DNA of 64,000 bases from Metaclostridioides mangenotii (GCF_018917235.1 NZ_JAHLOF010000002.1:310001-374000), one strand, 5' to 3'. Numbered from the stretch's first letter, positions 16,504-26,805 are shown. Notes: generated by a model from the sequence alone, not told the origin. A program made the numbers and translations.

Positions 16504-17340
16504 GCCTACTTTTATAATCTTTAACAAGCTATGGTTACAAGTTTCATATACCTTAATACAACTTCTGTCAGTATCAGATACTAGAAGTATTTCTTCATCT
16601 TCTGGTATTGCGAGTCCCTGAGGAACCCCATTTACTCCAATATCATCTATTTGTTCTCTAGTCTCGTAATCAAATATTTTTACACACCCATAGCCTAAAT
16701 CTGTTATATATATTTTTTTCTTACTGTAATTAAATCTAACCTCTACTGGCAAAAGAAAATCATTCATAATTTCTTTAATTTTTAAGTCTTCTTTATCTAA
16801 TATAACAACTTTTCCATCAAGTGTTGGTACGTAAATATCACCTTTTAAATTATCTAATCTCAAATGCCATAATTTATACTCGACCGTAACGCTTTTTTCT
16901 ACAGATTTTTCAACAACATCTATACATGCAATAGAGTCGTTAGATGGAACATATAACTTTTTATCCTTCACACTAAAATCAAATCCATGTGGCATCTCAC
17001 CAACCTTTATTACTGCTACAGGTTCGAGCGTAGACCTGTTTAGAACATAAATACTATCAGTATCTCCGTTTGAAACAAATATATCGTTATCGTTAAGTAT
17101 AATTTGATTTAAACTTCCTCCGATAGATGCACTCTCAACCACATTTCCATTCGATAAATCTAAGACATAAAGTACTCCATCTATTAAACTTGGTACATAA
17201 ATTAAGTTTTTATCTTTATCAATGCAAAAATGGTGAGGATATATATTTTCATCAAGGAGAATCTCTCTTTCTAATTCTAGTGTTCTTCTGTCTATTACAC
17301 TTATGCTCTGTGACAAATAATTAGAAATGTATATTTTCAA
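16474..17340 (-). CDS. YncE-like beta-propeller protein
   Basis: A protein of 288 residues made of repeated ~40-residue blades: IYISNYLSQSISVIDRRTLE, IYVPSLIDGVLYVLDLSNG, IFVSNGDTDSIYVLNRSTLE, LYVPSNDSIACIDVV, IYVPTLDGKVVILDKE, IYITDLGYGCVKIFDYET and LLVSDTDRSCIKVYE. This is the YVTN/YncE pattern of a seven-bladed propeller. No signal peptide is seen, so it is probably cytosolic. The family often scaffolds interactions or binds nucleic acid; the role here is unknown. ATG 17340 follows GAGG. It is monocistronic and convergent with the DUF4364 gene. Confidence 0.8.
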   Translation of the reverse strand: MKIYISNYLSQSISVIDRRTLELEREILLDENIYPHHFCIDKDKNLIYVPSLIDGVLYVLDLSNGNVVESASIGGSLNQIILNDNDIFVSNGDTDSIYVLNRSTLEPVAVIKVGEMPHGFDFSVKDKKLYVPSNDSIACIDVVEKSVEKSVTVEYKLWHLRLDNLKGDIYVPTLDGKVVILDKEDLKIKEIMNDFLLPVEVRFNYSKKKIYITDLGYGCVKIFDYETREQIDDIGVNGVPQGLAIPEDEEILLVSDTDRSCIKVYETCNHSLLKIIKVGKEPTAILCL

Positions 17341-17502
17341 GTTAAGCCTCCTCTCACAACCCCTAAATTATATCCATACTTAAATAAATATGATGTTAAT
17401 AGCAATTATGTTATCAATTATTTAAAGTTGCAATATTATAATTAAGTTGTTATCATGTTAATATCAATATATAAAAATATCATAGAATTGGAGACATTAT
17501 TG

Positions 17503-17748
17503 ATGAAAATAGTTTATAAACCATCTGGCGTATGCTGTAGAGAAATGAAATTTGAAGTTGATGACAACAATAAGATTACAAGCGCTGAATTTATTGGCGG
17601 ATGTAACGGTAATTTATCGGGTCTTAGAAGTCTAATAATTGGACAAGATGCAAATGATGTTGCTTCTAAACTTGAAGGAATACAATGTGGTGGTAAATCT
17701 ACTTCATGTCCTGATCAACTATCTAAAGCAATAAAACAGTCACTTTAA
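17503..17748 (+). CDS. TSCPD domain protein
   Basis: A protein of 81 residues from ATG 17503, 9 bases after GGAG; upstream in-frame starts lack a ribosome site. It contains KPSGVCCREMKFEVDD, GGCNGNLSGLRSLIIGQ and CGGKSTSCPDQLSKAI, the last being the TSCPD motif, named for its residues and shared with the C-terminus of some ribonucleotide reductases. The conserved cysteines suggest metal or nucleotide binding. Stand-alone copies are common in Clostridia and have no established function. Confidence 0.85.
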   Translation: MKIVYKPSGVCCREMKFEVDDNNKITSAEFIGGCNGNLSGLRSLIIGQDANDVASKLEGIQCGGKSTSCPDQLSKAIKQSL

Positions 17749-17766
17749 AATAAAAGTGACTGTTTT
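17733..17766. terminator. Terminator shared by the TSCPD gene and folC
   Basis: AAAACAGTCACTTT and AAAGTGACTGTTTT form a perfect 14-bp stem with a 6-base loop; the left arm includes the TSCPD gene stop region. folC ends 21 bases away on the other strand. Confidence 0.88.
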
Positions 17767-17786
17767 CTCATCTATAAGTTAAATTT

Positions 17787-19085
17787 TTATTCTATATTTT
17801 TTACTATAGTTCTAATTGCCCCTATCATATATAGAGATCCAGCTGCAATTATAACATCATCTTTATTTGCATTTTTAAGAGCAAGATTAACTGCATCATT
17901 TATATCTTTTATTGCTACTACATCTTCTATATAGTTCGAAATTTTAATTTTTAAATCATCTACTTCCATAGATCTGTCACTTATAGGATAAGTTACTATA
18001 ACCTTGTTAAAGTATGGAGTTAGCACTTCTAATACACTATCGATTTCTTTATCTTTAAGCATACCTATTATAAGAGTTTCTTTTTTATCCGAGAAATTTT
18101 TTTCTAATACTTTAGCTAAAGATTTAGCACCATCCAAATTATGAGCACCATCTATTATAAAAAGTGGGGCCTCTTTTATTATCTCAATCCTTCCTGGCCA
18201 TTTAGTATCGAGTAATCCTGTTTTTATATTCTCTATATTTACATTTATTTTTTTATGTATATTTAAATATTCTATAACATTTATAGCAAGTATAGCATTT
18301 TTTATCTGATGTTCACCAATAAGCTTCATCTCAAGATTTTTATATTCATAAGTTGAACTAGTATAATTAAATACCTGAGTATTTATATCTGATCTCACTA
18401 TTTCTATAGAATCAAAATCAACACCTATATATTTTGCATCTTTTTTCCTACAGATTTCTCTAATTACTTCTTCTGCTTCATACTCTTGCTTATAAACCAC
18501 AACTGTACCGCTATTCTTGATAATACCAGCTTTTTCATAAGCTATTTTAGAAATTGTATCACCTAGAACTCCAATATGATCTAGACTTATTGATGTAATT
18601 ACACTAACTAATGATTCTTTTATAACATTAGTTGCGTCATATCTTCCTCCAAGACCAACCTCTAGTACAACATAATCTACATTGCATAAATTATAATAGT
18701 ATAATGCCATAGCTGTTACTATTTCAAATTCAGTAGGATTTGAATATCCTTCTTTTAACATTATTGAAATTTTTTTATCAATAATGTTAACTATATTCGC
18801 TACTTCTTCTTTAGGTATCTCATTTTGATCTACTCTTATTCTTTCTGTAAAATTTTCTAAATAAGGTGATGTGTAAAGGCCAACGCTGTAGCCTGCATCG
18901 ATTAATATATTTGATATAAATGAGCAGACAGATCCTTTTCCATTCGTTCCAGCAACATGTATTATATTTAAATTTTCTTGAGGGTTACCCAATAACTCTA
19001 ACAATCTTGTGACAGTTTCTAATCCTAATTTTATACCGAATCTATTGGTGTTTGAAATATACTGTAATGCTTCTTCGTAATTCAT
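17787..19085 (-). CDS. folC: Folylpolyglutamate synthase / dihydrofolate synthase
   Basis: A cytosolic ATP-dependent ligase of 432 residues adding glutamate to folates (and to dihydropteroate if bifunctional). The signature HVAGTNGKGSVCSFISNIL contains the P-loop. Also seen: GLYTSPYLENFTERIRVD, VLEVGLGGRYDATNVI, SLDHIGVLGDT and IIDGAHNLDGA, all standard for FolC and in the Mur ligase order. ATG 19085 has GGAGG upstream. It follows the subtilase gene by 16 bases, so the two are probably one operon, although no functional link is obvious. Confidence 0.95.
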   Translation of the reverse strand: MNYEEALQYISNTNRFGIKLGLETVTRLLELLGNPQENLNIIHVAGTNGKGSVCSFISNILIDAGYSVGLYTSPYLENFTERIRVDQNEIPKEEVANIVNIIDKKISIMLKEGYSNPTEFEIVTAMALYYYNLCNVDYVVLEVGLGGRYDATNVIKESLVSVITSISLDHIGVLGDTISKIAYEKAGIIKNSGTVVVYKQEYEAEEVIREICRKKDAKYIGVDFDSIEIVRSDINTQVFNYTSSTYEYKNLEMKLIGEHQIKNAILAINVIEYLNIHKKINVNIENIKTGLLDTKWPGRIEIIKEAPLFIIDGAHNLDGAKSLAKVLEKNFSDKKETLIIGMLKDKEIDSVLEVLTPYFNKVIVTYPISDRSMEVDDLKIKISNYIEDVVAIKDINDAVNLALKNANKDDVIIAAGSLYMIGAIRTIVKNIE

Positions 19086-19101
19086 TTTATATCCTCCAAT
19101 G

Positions 19102-20133
19102 TTATTGCTTAACTTTTAAATGTCTTTCAACAAGTTCTGTCACAGTATATATTGACACTAAATCGTGTCTCTTTATACTCATAAAATCAAAATTTATACC
19201 AAAATACTCTTCTAATCTTCTCAATAAACAATAACTATTCATTCTATTTAGACCAATATATTTATTAAATAAACTACACTCATATATAAAATTATCCTTT
19301 TTAGGTATTTTTAAAAACTCTTTGATAATATCTACTACATCCAGAAATAGTTGATTATCAATGCCGTATATCCCAACTTTAAAGTCCGGATATCTATGGA
19401 CTTCTTTTAAATCTTTATTTAACCATCTATTTCTTTTCGACATAATTTCAAGCTTTTTGTTTAAACTCTTAAATGACATCATCGGATCATTACTCAATAT
19501 TTTAGCTATTATCCCTGTTAGTTTTGCTGCTGCATAGCTATTACTACTATCGGATAAATTATATGTATTATCTATATTACACACCATCCTGGGACTAAAA
19601 TCAATGATACATTGTACCTTTGCCTTTTCATTATACCAAAAAATATCTTCTTCATTTAATATGCTACCTTTTACACCGATAACATTTGAAAATATAGCTG
19701 GAAAACTGTCACTTTTTGTATTATCTGTAGGACATATTATAATTTTACCATTTTCATAAAGTTTCCAGCATATATCATTAAGTCTTTTTATGTCTATTCT
19801 GTCATTTACTGAAATATTCATTAGAACTAATCTAATATCACTATCTAATATAAAATGTAGTCCTTCTTCAATAATATCTAAATTTGAATCTCCGAATTTA
19901 TTTAAAACTTTTACTGACATTACTTCTACGTTGTTGTATTCTTTCTTTATTATAGATGCACATGCCGTTCCATGACTATTATCATCTACGTAGTTGTCAG
20001 TTTCAAATATATAGTTATGAATACACTCATAACTTATACCAGAAATCTTACTATCTTTTAAATAATCATGATATCTATAAATACCTGTATCTAAAATTGC
20101 TACTTTTACGTTATTATTCATATGAATAGACAC
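19102..20133 (-). CDS. Subtilisin-like (S8) protease with a C-terminal carrier-protein-like domain
   Basis: A protein of 343 residues. The S8 triad is recognisable: Asp in VAILDTGIYRYH (about residue 14), His in DDNSHGTACASI, and Ser in SSNSYAAAKLTGIIA, where the usual GTSMAAP is diverged. There is no signal peptide or propeptide, so it is probably cytosolic. Residues about 265-340 resemble an acyl/peptidyl carrier protein (IIKEFLKIP...GLNRMNSYCLLRRLEEYFGI...YTVTELVERHL), but the phosphopantetheine Ser of the GxDSL motif is replaced by Arg. Cotranscription with folC is likely. The target is unknown. Confidence 0.8.
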   Translation of the reverse strand: MSIHMNNNVKVAILDTGIYRYHDYLKDSKISGISYECIHNYIFETDNYVDDNSHGTACASIIKKEYNNVEVMSVKVLNKFGDSNLDIIEEGLHFILDSDIRLVLMNISVNDRIDIKRLNDICWKLYENGKIIICPTDNTKSDSFPAIFSNVIGVKGSILNEEDIFWYNEKAKVQCIIDFSPRMVCNIDNTYNLSDSSNSYAAAKLTGIIAKILSNDPMMSFKSLNKKLEIMSKRNRWLNKDLKEVHRYPDFKVGIYGIDNQLFLDVVDIIKEFLKIPKKDNFIYECSLFNKYIGLNRMNSYCLLRRLEEYFGINFDFMSIKRHDLVSIYTVTELVERHLKVKQ

Positions 20134-20323
20134 CCCATTATTAAGATTTTTCCATTGATCTATACCTATTCAAACTTTTAAATCTCGCTAAAAAACACTA
20201 TTTTTGCACGAAAAATTAGCACTATTTTCTAACTTTAATTTTCAACAAAGAATAAAATATACATATAAATCAAACACACTCTTAATATAAATTAGGATAT
20301 GCTAAACTTTTTAGCTATATTTC

Positions 20324-21031
20324 CTACAATGTAGCTCCTAATGCAGATGCTAACTTAATCTTTAAATCCTTTGATCTGTGTTTACTAATTGGAATTAAAT
20401 TATCTCCTAATGTGATCGTATTGTTCTCGATTATATCAACTTTTACTAAATTGACAATATAACTCGTATGGCATCGATAGAACTTCTTTTGATTTAACAT
20501 TCTCTCTATCTGTTTCATACTCATATTATGCCTATAATCTCGATATTCAGTATGAATTATAACATCTCTCCTGTCAGTTTCAATAAACAGAATATCATCT
20601 ACAAATATTTTTATTGACTCTTTTTTACCGTTTAGAAGTAAATACTCGTCTTTTCTCTCCAGCAACATGTCAATACATGGGTTTAAGTTGTCCCTAAACT
20701 CATCGTTACTTTGACACTTCATCAAATATCTGTAAGCATTGACTTCGTATCCATATCTAGCATAATCAGCAGTAGCAGTCATAAAAATAATTTCTACTTT
20801 TTTGTCAAATTTTCTAATCTCTTTTGCAGTTTCAATGCCGTTCATTTTATCCATTTGAATATCTAATAATACAAAATCAGCGTCTTTGGGATAATTATCT
20901 ATTAATTCCTCTCCTGAAGCGAATTCAATGATTTCGTATTTGAGATCTCTTTCCTTGAGGACACTTTCAGTTTGATCTCTTGCGACCCTTCTCGCTACGA
21001 CTTCATCATCACATATTAAAACTGTTAACAT
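20324..21031 (-). CDS. Response regulator, receiver plus LytTR DNA-binding domain
   Basis: A protein of 235 residues of the AgrA/LytR type. The receiver (about 1-125) has the acidic pocket ICDDE near the start and phospho-acceptor Asp in ADFVLLDIQMDKMNG. The C-terminal LytTR domain (about 135-230) shows ILFIETDRRDVIIHTEYRDY, KFYRCHTSYIVNLVKVD and LIPISKHR. No histidine kinase or peptide gene is adjacent, so it is an orphan in this window and its signal is unknown. The start has no strong upstream ribosome-binding site; TTAACAATTGGGG precedes it. Confidence 0.88.
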   Translation of the reverse strand: MLTVLICDDEVVARRVARDQTESVLKERDLKYEIIEFASGEELIDNYPKDADFVLLDIQMDKMNGIETAKEIRKFDKKVEIIFMTATADYARYGYEVNAYRYLMKCQSNDEFRDNLNPCIDMLLERKDEYLLLNGKKESIKIFVDDILFIETDRRDVIIHTEYRDYRHNMSMKQIERMLNQKKFYRCHTSYIVNLVKVDIIENNTITLGDNLIPISKHRSKDLKIKLASALGATL

Positions 21032-21205
21032 AATTAATCACCCCAATTGTTAATTACTTATACTTCAATCAATATGATAACTTCTATTTACATTGATTTT
21101 AACACATATTTACAATTATATCACTCATTATATGTGTTTATTTCAATATAATCTGACTATGTATAATTTCTGGAGTATAAGTTTTAGCTTTGCAAAAAAT
21201 TGAAA

Positions 21206-21249
21206 GAGGCAGACTCAAAAGTATATATAATTACTTCTGAGTTAGCCTC
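21206..21249 (-). terminator. Imperfect terminator hairpin after valS
   Basis: In the minus direction GAGGCTAACTCAGAAGTA can pair with TACTTTTGAGTCTGCCTC (one mismatch and bulges), followed by a T-rich tract. It lies 38 bases past the valS stop. Confidence 0.7.
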
Positions 21250-21286
21250 AAATTTTGTCTTTTATAAAATGTTATGATTAAAAAAT

Positions 21287-23953
21287 CTATTTAATTTTAT
21301 CTTGTAAATTATTAAGTCTATCTTCTACAGATTTTAGCATTTCCTCAAATTTTTCCTTTTTTGATTTCTCTTCATCAACTAAACTTTGAGGTGCTTTTGA
21401 TAAGAAACCTTGATTTGAAAGTTTACCATTAACCCTTTTTATTTCTTTTTCTATATTGCCTTTTTCTTTAGAAAGTCTTTCGATTTCCTTTTCAAAGTCT
21501 ACTAGCTCTGCAAGAGGGATAAACATCTCTCCTCCATCATTAACTATACTTACAGCATCTTCTGGTATTTGAGATTTTTCTCCTGTTATTTCTACTTTTG
21601 AAGCAGACGCTAATGTCATGAAATAGTTCTTCCCTAATTCAAAGGCTTCTTTTGACCCATCATTCGGTACTATAATAACTTTTGCTTTTTTAGAAGGAGG
21701 AACATTCATTTCAGATCTAACATTTCTTATACTTCTAATTCCACTCATTATAGTTTCCATCATTTGTTCTTCATCAGCCATACAGTCTTCTTCAGTGAAT
21801 TTAGGCCAATCTGCCACTATGATAAAGCCTTCAGTTCTTGGTATATGTGTGTATATTTCCTCAGTAATAAATGGCATAAAAGGATGAAGTAACTTAAGTA
21901 TTTTCTCCAGTACATAAGTTAATGTGTAAAGAGCCGATTTTTTAGCTTCTACATCATCTCCGTATAATCTAGGTTTTACAATCTCAATATACCAGTCACA
22001 GTACTCTGACCAAGTAAAGTCAGATATTTTCTGTAAAGCTATTCCTAAATCAAATTTATCCATATTTAATGTAGCTTCTTTTACTAAGTTATTTACTCTT
22101 GATATTATCCATTTATCCCCTAGAGTCAAATTGCCTTTTACATCTTCTCTACTTATATTTTTATATTCGTCGCCTTCAATATTCATAAATACAAATCTAG
22201 ACGCATTCCATAATTTATTTGCAAAATTTCTAGCATACTCTACTCTTTCCATGTAGAATCTCATATCATTTCCCGGGGAATTTCCAGTTATTAAGGTGTA
22301 TCTTAATGCATCTGCACCAAATTCGTCGATTATATCAAGTGGATTTATACCATTCCCAAGAGATTTGCTCATTTTTCTACCTTGTGAATCTCTTACAAGC
22401 CCATGAACTAATACATGATCAAAAGGTTTTTTATCCATACAAAACATTCCAGCAAAAGCCATTCTTACTACCCAGAAGAAGATTATATCGTATCCAGTTA
22501 CTAATACACTTGTTGGATAATAGTAATCTAATTCTTCTGTTTTATTTGGCCATCCTAGTGTTGAAAATGGCCAAAGTGCTGAACTAAACCAAGTATCAAG
22601 TACATCTTCATCTCGTTTAATATCAGTGCTACCACACTTACTACACTTTTCAGGTGCTGTATTAGCAACCATAATTTCCCCACAATCTTGACAGTAATAA
22701 GCCGGTATTTGATGACCCCACCATAGTTGACGAGATATACACCAATCTCTTATGTTTTCTAACCATTGTAGATAGGTTTTATCAAATTTATCTGGTACAA
22801 ATTGTAAATCCTTATTTTTCAATATTTCTATTGCTGGTTTAGCAAGCTCATCCATCTTAACAAACCATTGTTCAGATAATCTTGGTTCTACTACTGTGTG
22901 ACATCTGTAGCAAGTACCTACATTGTGATCATGCTCTTTTATTTTTATTAAATATCCTGAATTTTCTAAATCTTTGATTATAGCTTTTCTGCATTCGAAT
23001 CTATCCATGCCTTCGTACTTTCCACAAAGTTCATTCATAGTTCCGTCTTCATTCATTACGTTTATTTGCTCTAGATTATGTCTTTGCCCAACCTCAAAAT
23101 CATTAGGGTCATGAGCTGGCGTCATCTTAACTACACCTGTACCAAACTCTAAATCAACATAATCATCAGCGACAATTTTTAATTCTCTTCCTACAAGCGG
23201 TAGAATAGCTATTTTTCCTATATATTTTTTATATCTATCGTCTTCAGGATTTACAGCTATTCCTGAGTCTCCAAGTATTGTCTCTGGTCTTGTTGTAGCT
23301 ATTTCTAAAAAATCATCACTATCTTTAATTTGATATTTTATATGATAAAAATTACCATCTTTATCCTCATATTCAACTTCTGCATCAGATAAAGTCGTCT
23401 TACAATCTGTACACCAGTTAATTATTCTATTTCCTCTGTAAATTTGACCTTTATCATAAAGTTTAACAAAAAATTCTGTAACGGCTTCATTACACCCTTC
23501 ATCCATTGTGAATCTCTCTCTATCCCAGTCACATGAATTTCCAAGTTGCTCAAGTTGGTTAACGATCTTTCTGCCGAATTCATTTCTCCAGTCCCAAGCT
23601 CTATTTAGAAACTCTTCTCTTCCAAGTTCGTATTTACTTTTTCCTTCTTCTTCTCTTATCCTCTCAACTACTTTAACCTCAGTCGCTATCGATGCGTGAT
23701 CAGTACCAGGTATCCACAGAGATTCAAAACCATCCATACGTTTCCATCTTATAAGTATATCTTGTAAAGTATTGTCTAGTGCATGTCCCATGTGTAATTG
23801 CCCTGTTATATTAGGTGGTGGCATAACTATTGTAAATGGCTTCTTATTTGGACTTGGAGAACTTTTAAAATACCCTTTATCCATCCATGTTTTATATAGT
23901 CTAGATTCAAATTCTTTTGGATTATATGTTTTTGCCATATTGATTTCTTTCAT
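21287..23953 (-). CDS. valS: Valyl-tRNA synthetase
   Basis: A class I synthetase of 888 residues, the normal length, charging tRNA-Val. Motifs: HIGH-type HMGHALD in [15 protein letters not shown], an editing domain with [15 protein letters not shown] in [11 protein letters not shown], and zinc-finger-like cysteines near 425-445. The ValS C-terminal coiled-coil ([19 protein letters not shown]) separates it from IleRS. AGGAGG lies 8 bases before ATG 23953. A T-box leader at about 24008-24235 controls it according to uncharged tRNA. Confidence 0.98.
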   Translation of the reverse strand: MKEINMAKTYNPKEFESRLYKTWMDKGYFKSSPSPNKKPFTIVMPPPNITGQLHMGHALDNTLQDILIRWKRMDGFESLWIPGTDHASIATEVKVVERIREEEGKSKYELGREEFLNRAWDWRNEFGRKIVNQLEQLGNSCDWDRERFTMDEGCNEAVTEFFVKLYDKGQIYRGNRIINWCTDCKTTLSDAEVEYEDKDGNFYHIKYQIKDSDDFLEIATTRPETILGDSGIAVNPEDDRYKKYIGKIAILPLVGRELKIVADDYVDLEFGTGVVKMTPAHDPNDFEVGQRHNLEQINVMNEDGTMNELCGKYEGMDRFECRKAIIKDLENSGYLIKIKEHDHNVGTCYRCHTVVEPRLSEQWFVKMDELAKPAIEILKNKDLQFVPDKFDKTYLQWLENIRDWCISRQLWWGHQIPAYYCQDCGEIMVANTAPEKCSKCGSTDIKRDEDVLDTWFSSALWPFSTLGWPNKTEELDYYYPTSVLVTGYDIIFFWVVRMAFAGMFCMDKKPFDHVLVHGLVRDSQGRKMSKSLGNGINPLDIIDEFGADALRYTLITGNSPGNDMRFYMERVEYARNFANKLWNASRFVFMNIEGDEYKNISREDVKGNLTLGDKWIISRVNNLVKEATLNMDKFDLGIALQKISDFTWSEYCDWYIEIVKPRLYGDDVEAKKSALYTLTYVLEKILKLLHPFMPFITEEIYTHIPRTEGFIIVADWPKFTEEDCMADEEQMMETIMSGIRSIRNVRSEMNVPPSKKAKVIIVPNDGSKEAFELGKNYFMTLASASKVEITGEKSQIPEDAVSIVNDGGEMFIPLAELVDFEKEIERLSKEKGNIEKEIKRVNGKLSNQGFLSKAPQSLVDEEKSKKEKFEEMLKSVEDRLNNLQDKIK

Positions 23954-24007
23954 ATATTCTACCTCCTATTTAAATTAATTTTTATATTTATTTGTTTTTA
24001 AGTAATA

Positions 24008-24235
24008 AAAAAGAGCTTTAAGTCCAACAAAGGACGAAAAGCTCGCGTTACCACCTTAATTCCAAAGCACATAAGTACTTTGACTCTTTATAGAATTTAA
24101 CGGTCCAACCCGTCTAAACCTACTACTACTTCAGCTTAGAAACTCCGAAGCTACCTTCAGTAAATCTTTACTTGGGATATCTTTCAGCCGGTGAATATCC
24201 CTCTCTAAAAGCAGTTTTTACTTACTCCTCTTCTT
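24008..24235 (-). promoter_or_regulatory. T-box riboswitch leader of valS (tRNA-Val)
   Basis: In the minus direction the leader has Stem I with AGAGAGGG and its distal loop elements. It then has the T-box core AAGGTGGTAACGCG (about 24044-24057), and finally a terminator, GAGCTTTTCGTCC-TTTG-GGACTTAAAGCTC-type stem followed by TTTTTT (24008-24044). A run of GTA triplets near 24122-24132 in the 3' arm of Stem I would provide a GUA valine specifier. Uncharged tRNA would favour antitermination. Confidence 0.93.
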
Positions 24236-24257
24236 CACAGTATTTAATGTAATTACT

Positions 24258-24285
24258 ATTATACAACTATTCTTTAATTTGTCAA
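24258..24285 (-). promoter_or_regulatory. Sigma-A promoter of the valS T-box transcript
   Basis: On the minus strand TTGACA (24280-24285), 16 bases, TATAAT (24258-24263). Both hexamers are perfect consensus, and the T-box begins about 25 bases downstream. Confidence 0.93.
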
Positions 24286-24353
24286 TCACTTTTTTATTAT
24301 TTTCTGAATTTTCTAAATTATACTAAGCTTTCAGTAAATCGTTTTGCTAAATA

Positions 24354-25181
24354 TTATTTTAAATTTTCCAGCCAATAATTTTTTGGGTTCTCATTTTCAG
24401 TTATAGGAAGTATGGTGTAATCCCTTTTTTTGAGAATTTTAATAATTGATGTTAGAGCCTTTACACTCTGCTCTTTCTCATGTATCAAAACTACAAGTTC
24501 ATCTCTTTCCCGACCGTAATACATGACATTACTCACAATCTGATCTTCACTTGATTTCCAGTCTTGTGTATCTAAATTCCAATCCCAGATCAAATAGTTA
24601 TTAGCAACAAGCTTTTTGTAAGAACCTTCAGGCATATATGGTTTACTGCCATATGGTAGTCTTATTAAATTAGATGTATGACCTGTTATTTTTTTCATAG
24701 TTTCCTTACAGGTATCAAATTCATTTAATGTAGCATTTGGACTCTTGTATAGACTTTTTACATCGTGCGTTACACTATGAAATCCTATACTGCTTCCTTC
24801 GCTTTTTATCCTCTTAACCTCAGATTCGTATTTTTTCATGTTTTTATCAATAAGAAAAAATGTAGCCTTAACATTGTTCTCCTTTAGTATATCCAATAAA
24901 ACATTAGTGTATTTACTCGGACCGTCATCTATAGTTATGTACGCCACTTTTTTAGGAGTGGCTCCTGGTCCTTTATTTTCTTCTAGAGAAGTTTCGTGTA
25001 TAATTTCACTAAGGGTTTTCTTTTGTAAAAATTGGCTTAACTCTTTTTTATCTGCATTTACTGCTGAAGTCTGTACACTTTCTTTACTTTCTCTAATATC
25101 AGCTCTAACTGCAATAAAAGCTATAAAAACAGCTAAACCAATAATCAAACTAATTATTGTTTTTTTGTTTTTTAAATCCAT
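24354..25181 (-). CDS. Polysaccharide deacetylase, membrane-anchored
   Basis: A protein of 275 residues with an N-terminal transmembrane anchor (about 9-26) and then a NodB domain: YITIDDGPSKYT (catalytic Asp pair), GFHSVTHD (His motif), IRLPYGSKP and WDWNLDTQDW. The catalytic Asp, metal ligands and RxPYG motif are all present, so it should be active on extracytoplasmic peptidoglycan. It is distinct from the PdaB-like gene at 14.4 kb. No clear ribosome site stronger than GGGGGATGG at the start. Monocistronic between valS and the hydrogenase-like gene. Substrate not determined. Confidence 0.85.
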   Translation of the reverse strand: MDLKNKKTIISLIIGLAVFIAFIAVRADIRESKESVQTSAVNADKKELSQFLQKKTLSEIIHETSLEENKGPGATPKKVAYITIDDGPSKYTNVLLDILKENNVKATFFLIDKNMKKYESEVKRIKSEGSSIGFHSVTHDVKSLYKSPNATLNEFDTCKETMKKITGHTSNLIRLPYGSKPYMPEGSYKKLVANNYLIWDWNLDTQDWKSSEDQIVSNVMYYGRERDELVVLIHEKEQSVKALTSIIKILKKRDYTILPITENENPKNYWLENLK

Positions 25182-25277
25182 CCCCCAAATCTCCCTCTAT
25201 TACATACATTAAAACTTTATAACAATGTCTTTTCTAATATTCTATTGTAAATACACCAAGTTTATAACTCAAATTCT

Positions 25278-26666
25278 TTAATTTTTACTAACAAAATCTC
25301 TACTGAATATTTTTTTAACTTGCTCTTCCTCTTTTTCACCTAATGACTCTAATCTCTTTATACCTAGAGATGTTAAAAACTGTAGTACATTTACATTGTC
25401 AAATGGTGTCTTCATATGTGTCTCTTCAGCATATTCATTTACATTTTGAGTTCCCTCTTCAACACTTAAGATTCTCTTAGGACCTCCTACACAACCGCCT
25501 ACACAACCCATTCCTTCTATAAATGTAGCTTCAAGTTCTTTATTTATTACTTTTTTCATTCCTTCTTTACAATTTTTAGCCCCATCGAATGAAGTAGAGA
25601 TAAACGGTATATCTTTATCCAATTTTTTTACTGACATTTCAACTGCTTTACTCACTCCACCGGTTCTTGCATAAACTCTTCCTGCAGTTGAAGCTTCAGA
25701 TCTTTCATCATCTTCTAGCTCTTCAAGATTAATATTTATTGCATCAAATATTTCTTCTAATTCTTTGAATGTTAAAACGAAATCAACCGCATCTTTTATA
25801 TCATCCAACGTTGCTTCTTTTTTCTTTGCTATACAAGGACCGACAAAAACTACTTTTGCATCTGGATCCAAAAATTTAATTGCTCTACCACAAGCTACCA
25901 TAGGCGAAACAGATGGAGAAACATTTTCTAAAATTTCCGGAAAACTATGTTCTATTAAACTTACCCAGATTGGACAACAGCAACTAGTTATAAAATATCC
26001 ATGGTCTTTGTTTTCCATATGATGTTGATATTCATATGCTTCTTTTGCCGTCAACATATCCGCTGCTAGTGAAACTTCAATCATATCTTTGAATCCCATT
26101 TTTTTAAATGCAGATCTTAATTTACCTGGAGTGACCTCTTTTCCAAATTGACCCACAAATGCAGGTGCAACTATCGCATAAACAGGCTTGCTATCATCCT
26201 TTAGTAAATCTATCATAGGAATAAACTGTATCTTGTCAGATATCGCTCCCATTTTACATGAGTACATACAATCTCCATATGCACTTAATGAAGATTCTTC
26301 ATTCATGTGTTTATCTCTAACAGAACACGATTCGTCTTTTCCGTTATTTTCACAGAATTTACATGCATCTTTTATTACAGAGACTATAGGCTGTTGAACC
26401 TCACCTAAATCTCTAGCTTCCTGTAAAATATCTTTCACTGTTTTAGAGGAATCTTCTGCTACTTCTAAACCCATTACTACTCTAATAAGGTTTACAACAG
26501 TTTGTTTATCAAATTTCTCTTGATATGAAATATCTTCATCTAAAATTCTATCTGGTATATTGTCTATCCCATCAGTTTGACCATACCATATTGACTTAAC
26601 TAGTTCATTAAAAATCAACATTTTGTATTTGTCTAGTATTTTTACTTCACTTTCTATATTGTTCAT
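25278..26666 (-). CDS. [FeFe]-hydrogenase-like H-cluster protein
   Basis: A protein of 462 residues with all three H-cluster motifs: TSCCCPIWVSLIE (L1), VGPCIAKKKEA (L2) and EGMGCVGGCVGGP (L3). The four cluster cysteines and the proton-transfer Cys are retained, but L2 has Gly-Pro-Cys where classic HydA has Met-Pro-Cys. Upstream, cysteines in CKFCENNGKDESC and GDCMYSCKMGA may bind one or more FeS clusters, but the classical N-terminal ferredoxin domain is not apparent. It resembles a group C/D enzyme rather than the main HydA. No maturases or partner subunits are adjacent. GAGGACG precedes ATG 26666. Confidence 0.85.
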   Translation of the reverse strand: MNNIESEVKILDKYKMLIFNELVKSIWYGQTDGIDNIPDRILDEDISYQEKFDKQTVVNLIRVVMGLEVAEDSSKTVKDILQEARDLGEVQQPIVSVIKDACKFCENNGKDESCSVRDKHMNEESSLSAYGDCMYSCKMGAISDKIQFIPMIDLLKDDSKPVYAIVAPAFVGQFGKEVTPGKLRSAFKKMGFKDMIEVSLAADMLTAKEAYEYQHHMENKDHGYFITSCCCPIWVSLIEHSFPEILENVSPSVSPMVACGRAIKFLDPDAKVVFVGPCIAKKKEATLDDIKDAVDFVLTFKELEEIFDAININLEELEDDERSEASTAGRVYARTGGVSKAVEMSVKKLDKDIPFISTSFDGAKNCKEGMKKVINKELEATFIEGMGCVGGCVGGPKRILSVEEGTQNVNEYAEETHMKTPFDNVNVLQFLTSLGIKRLESLGEKEEEQVKKIFSRDFVSKN

Positions 26667-26805
26667 AATCGTCCTCCTTAGTATTTGGCGAAACCATATA
26701 ATTCGTCATAAAATCATTAAAAATAAAAAAGTACTTCCTGGTTTTATACTCAATATAAGTATAATATTTCCGGAAATACTCTAATTTATTTACAATTCAA
26801 TAAAA

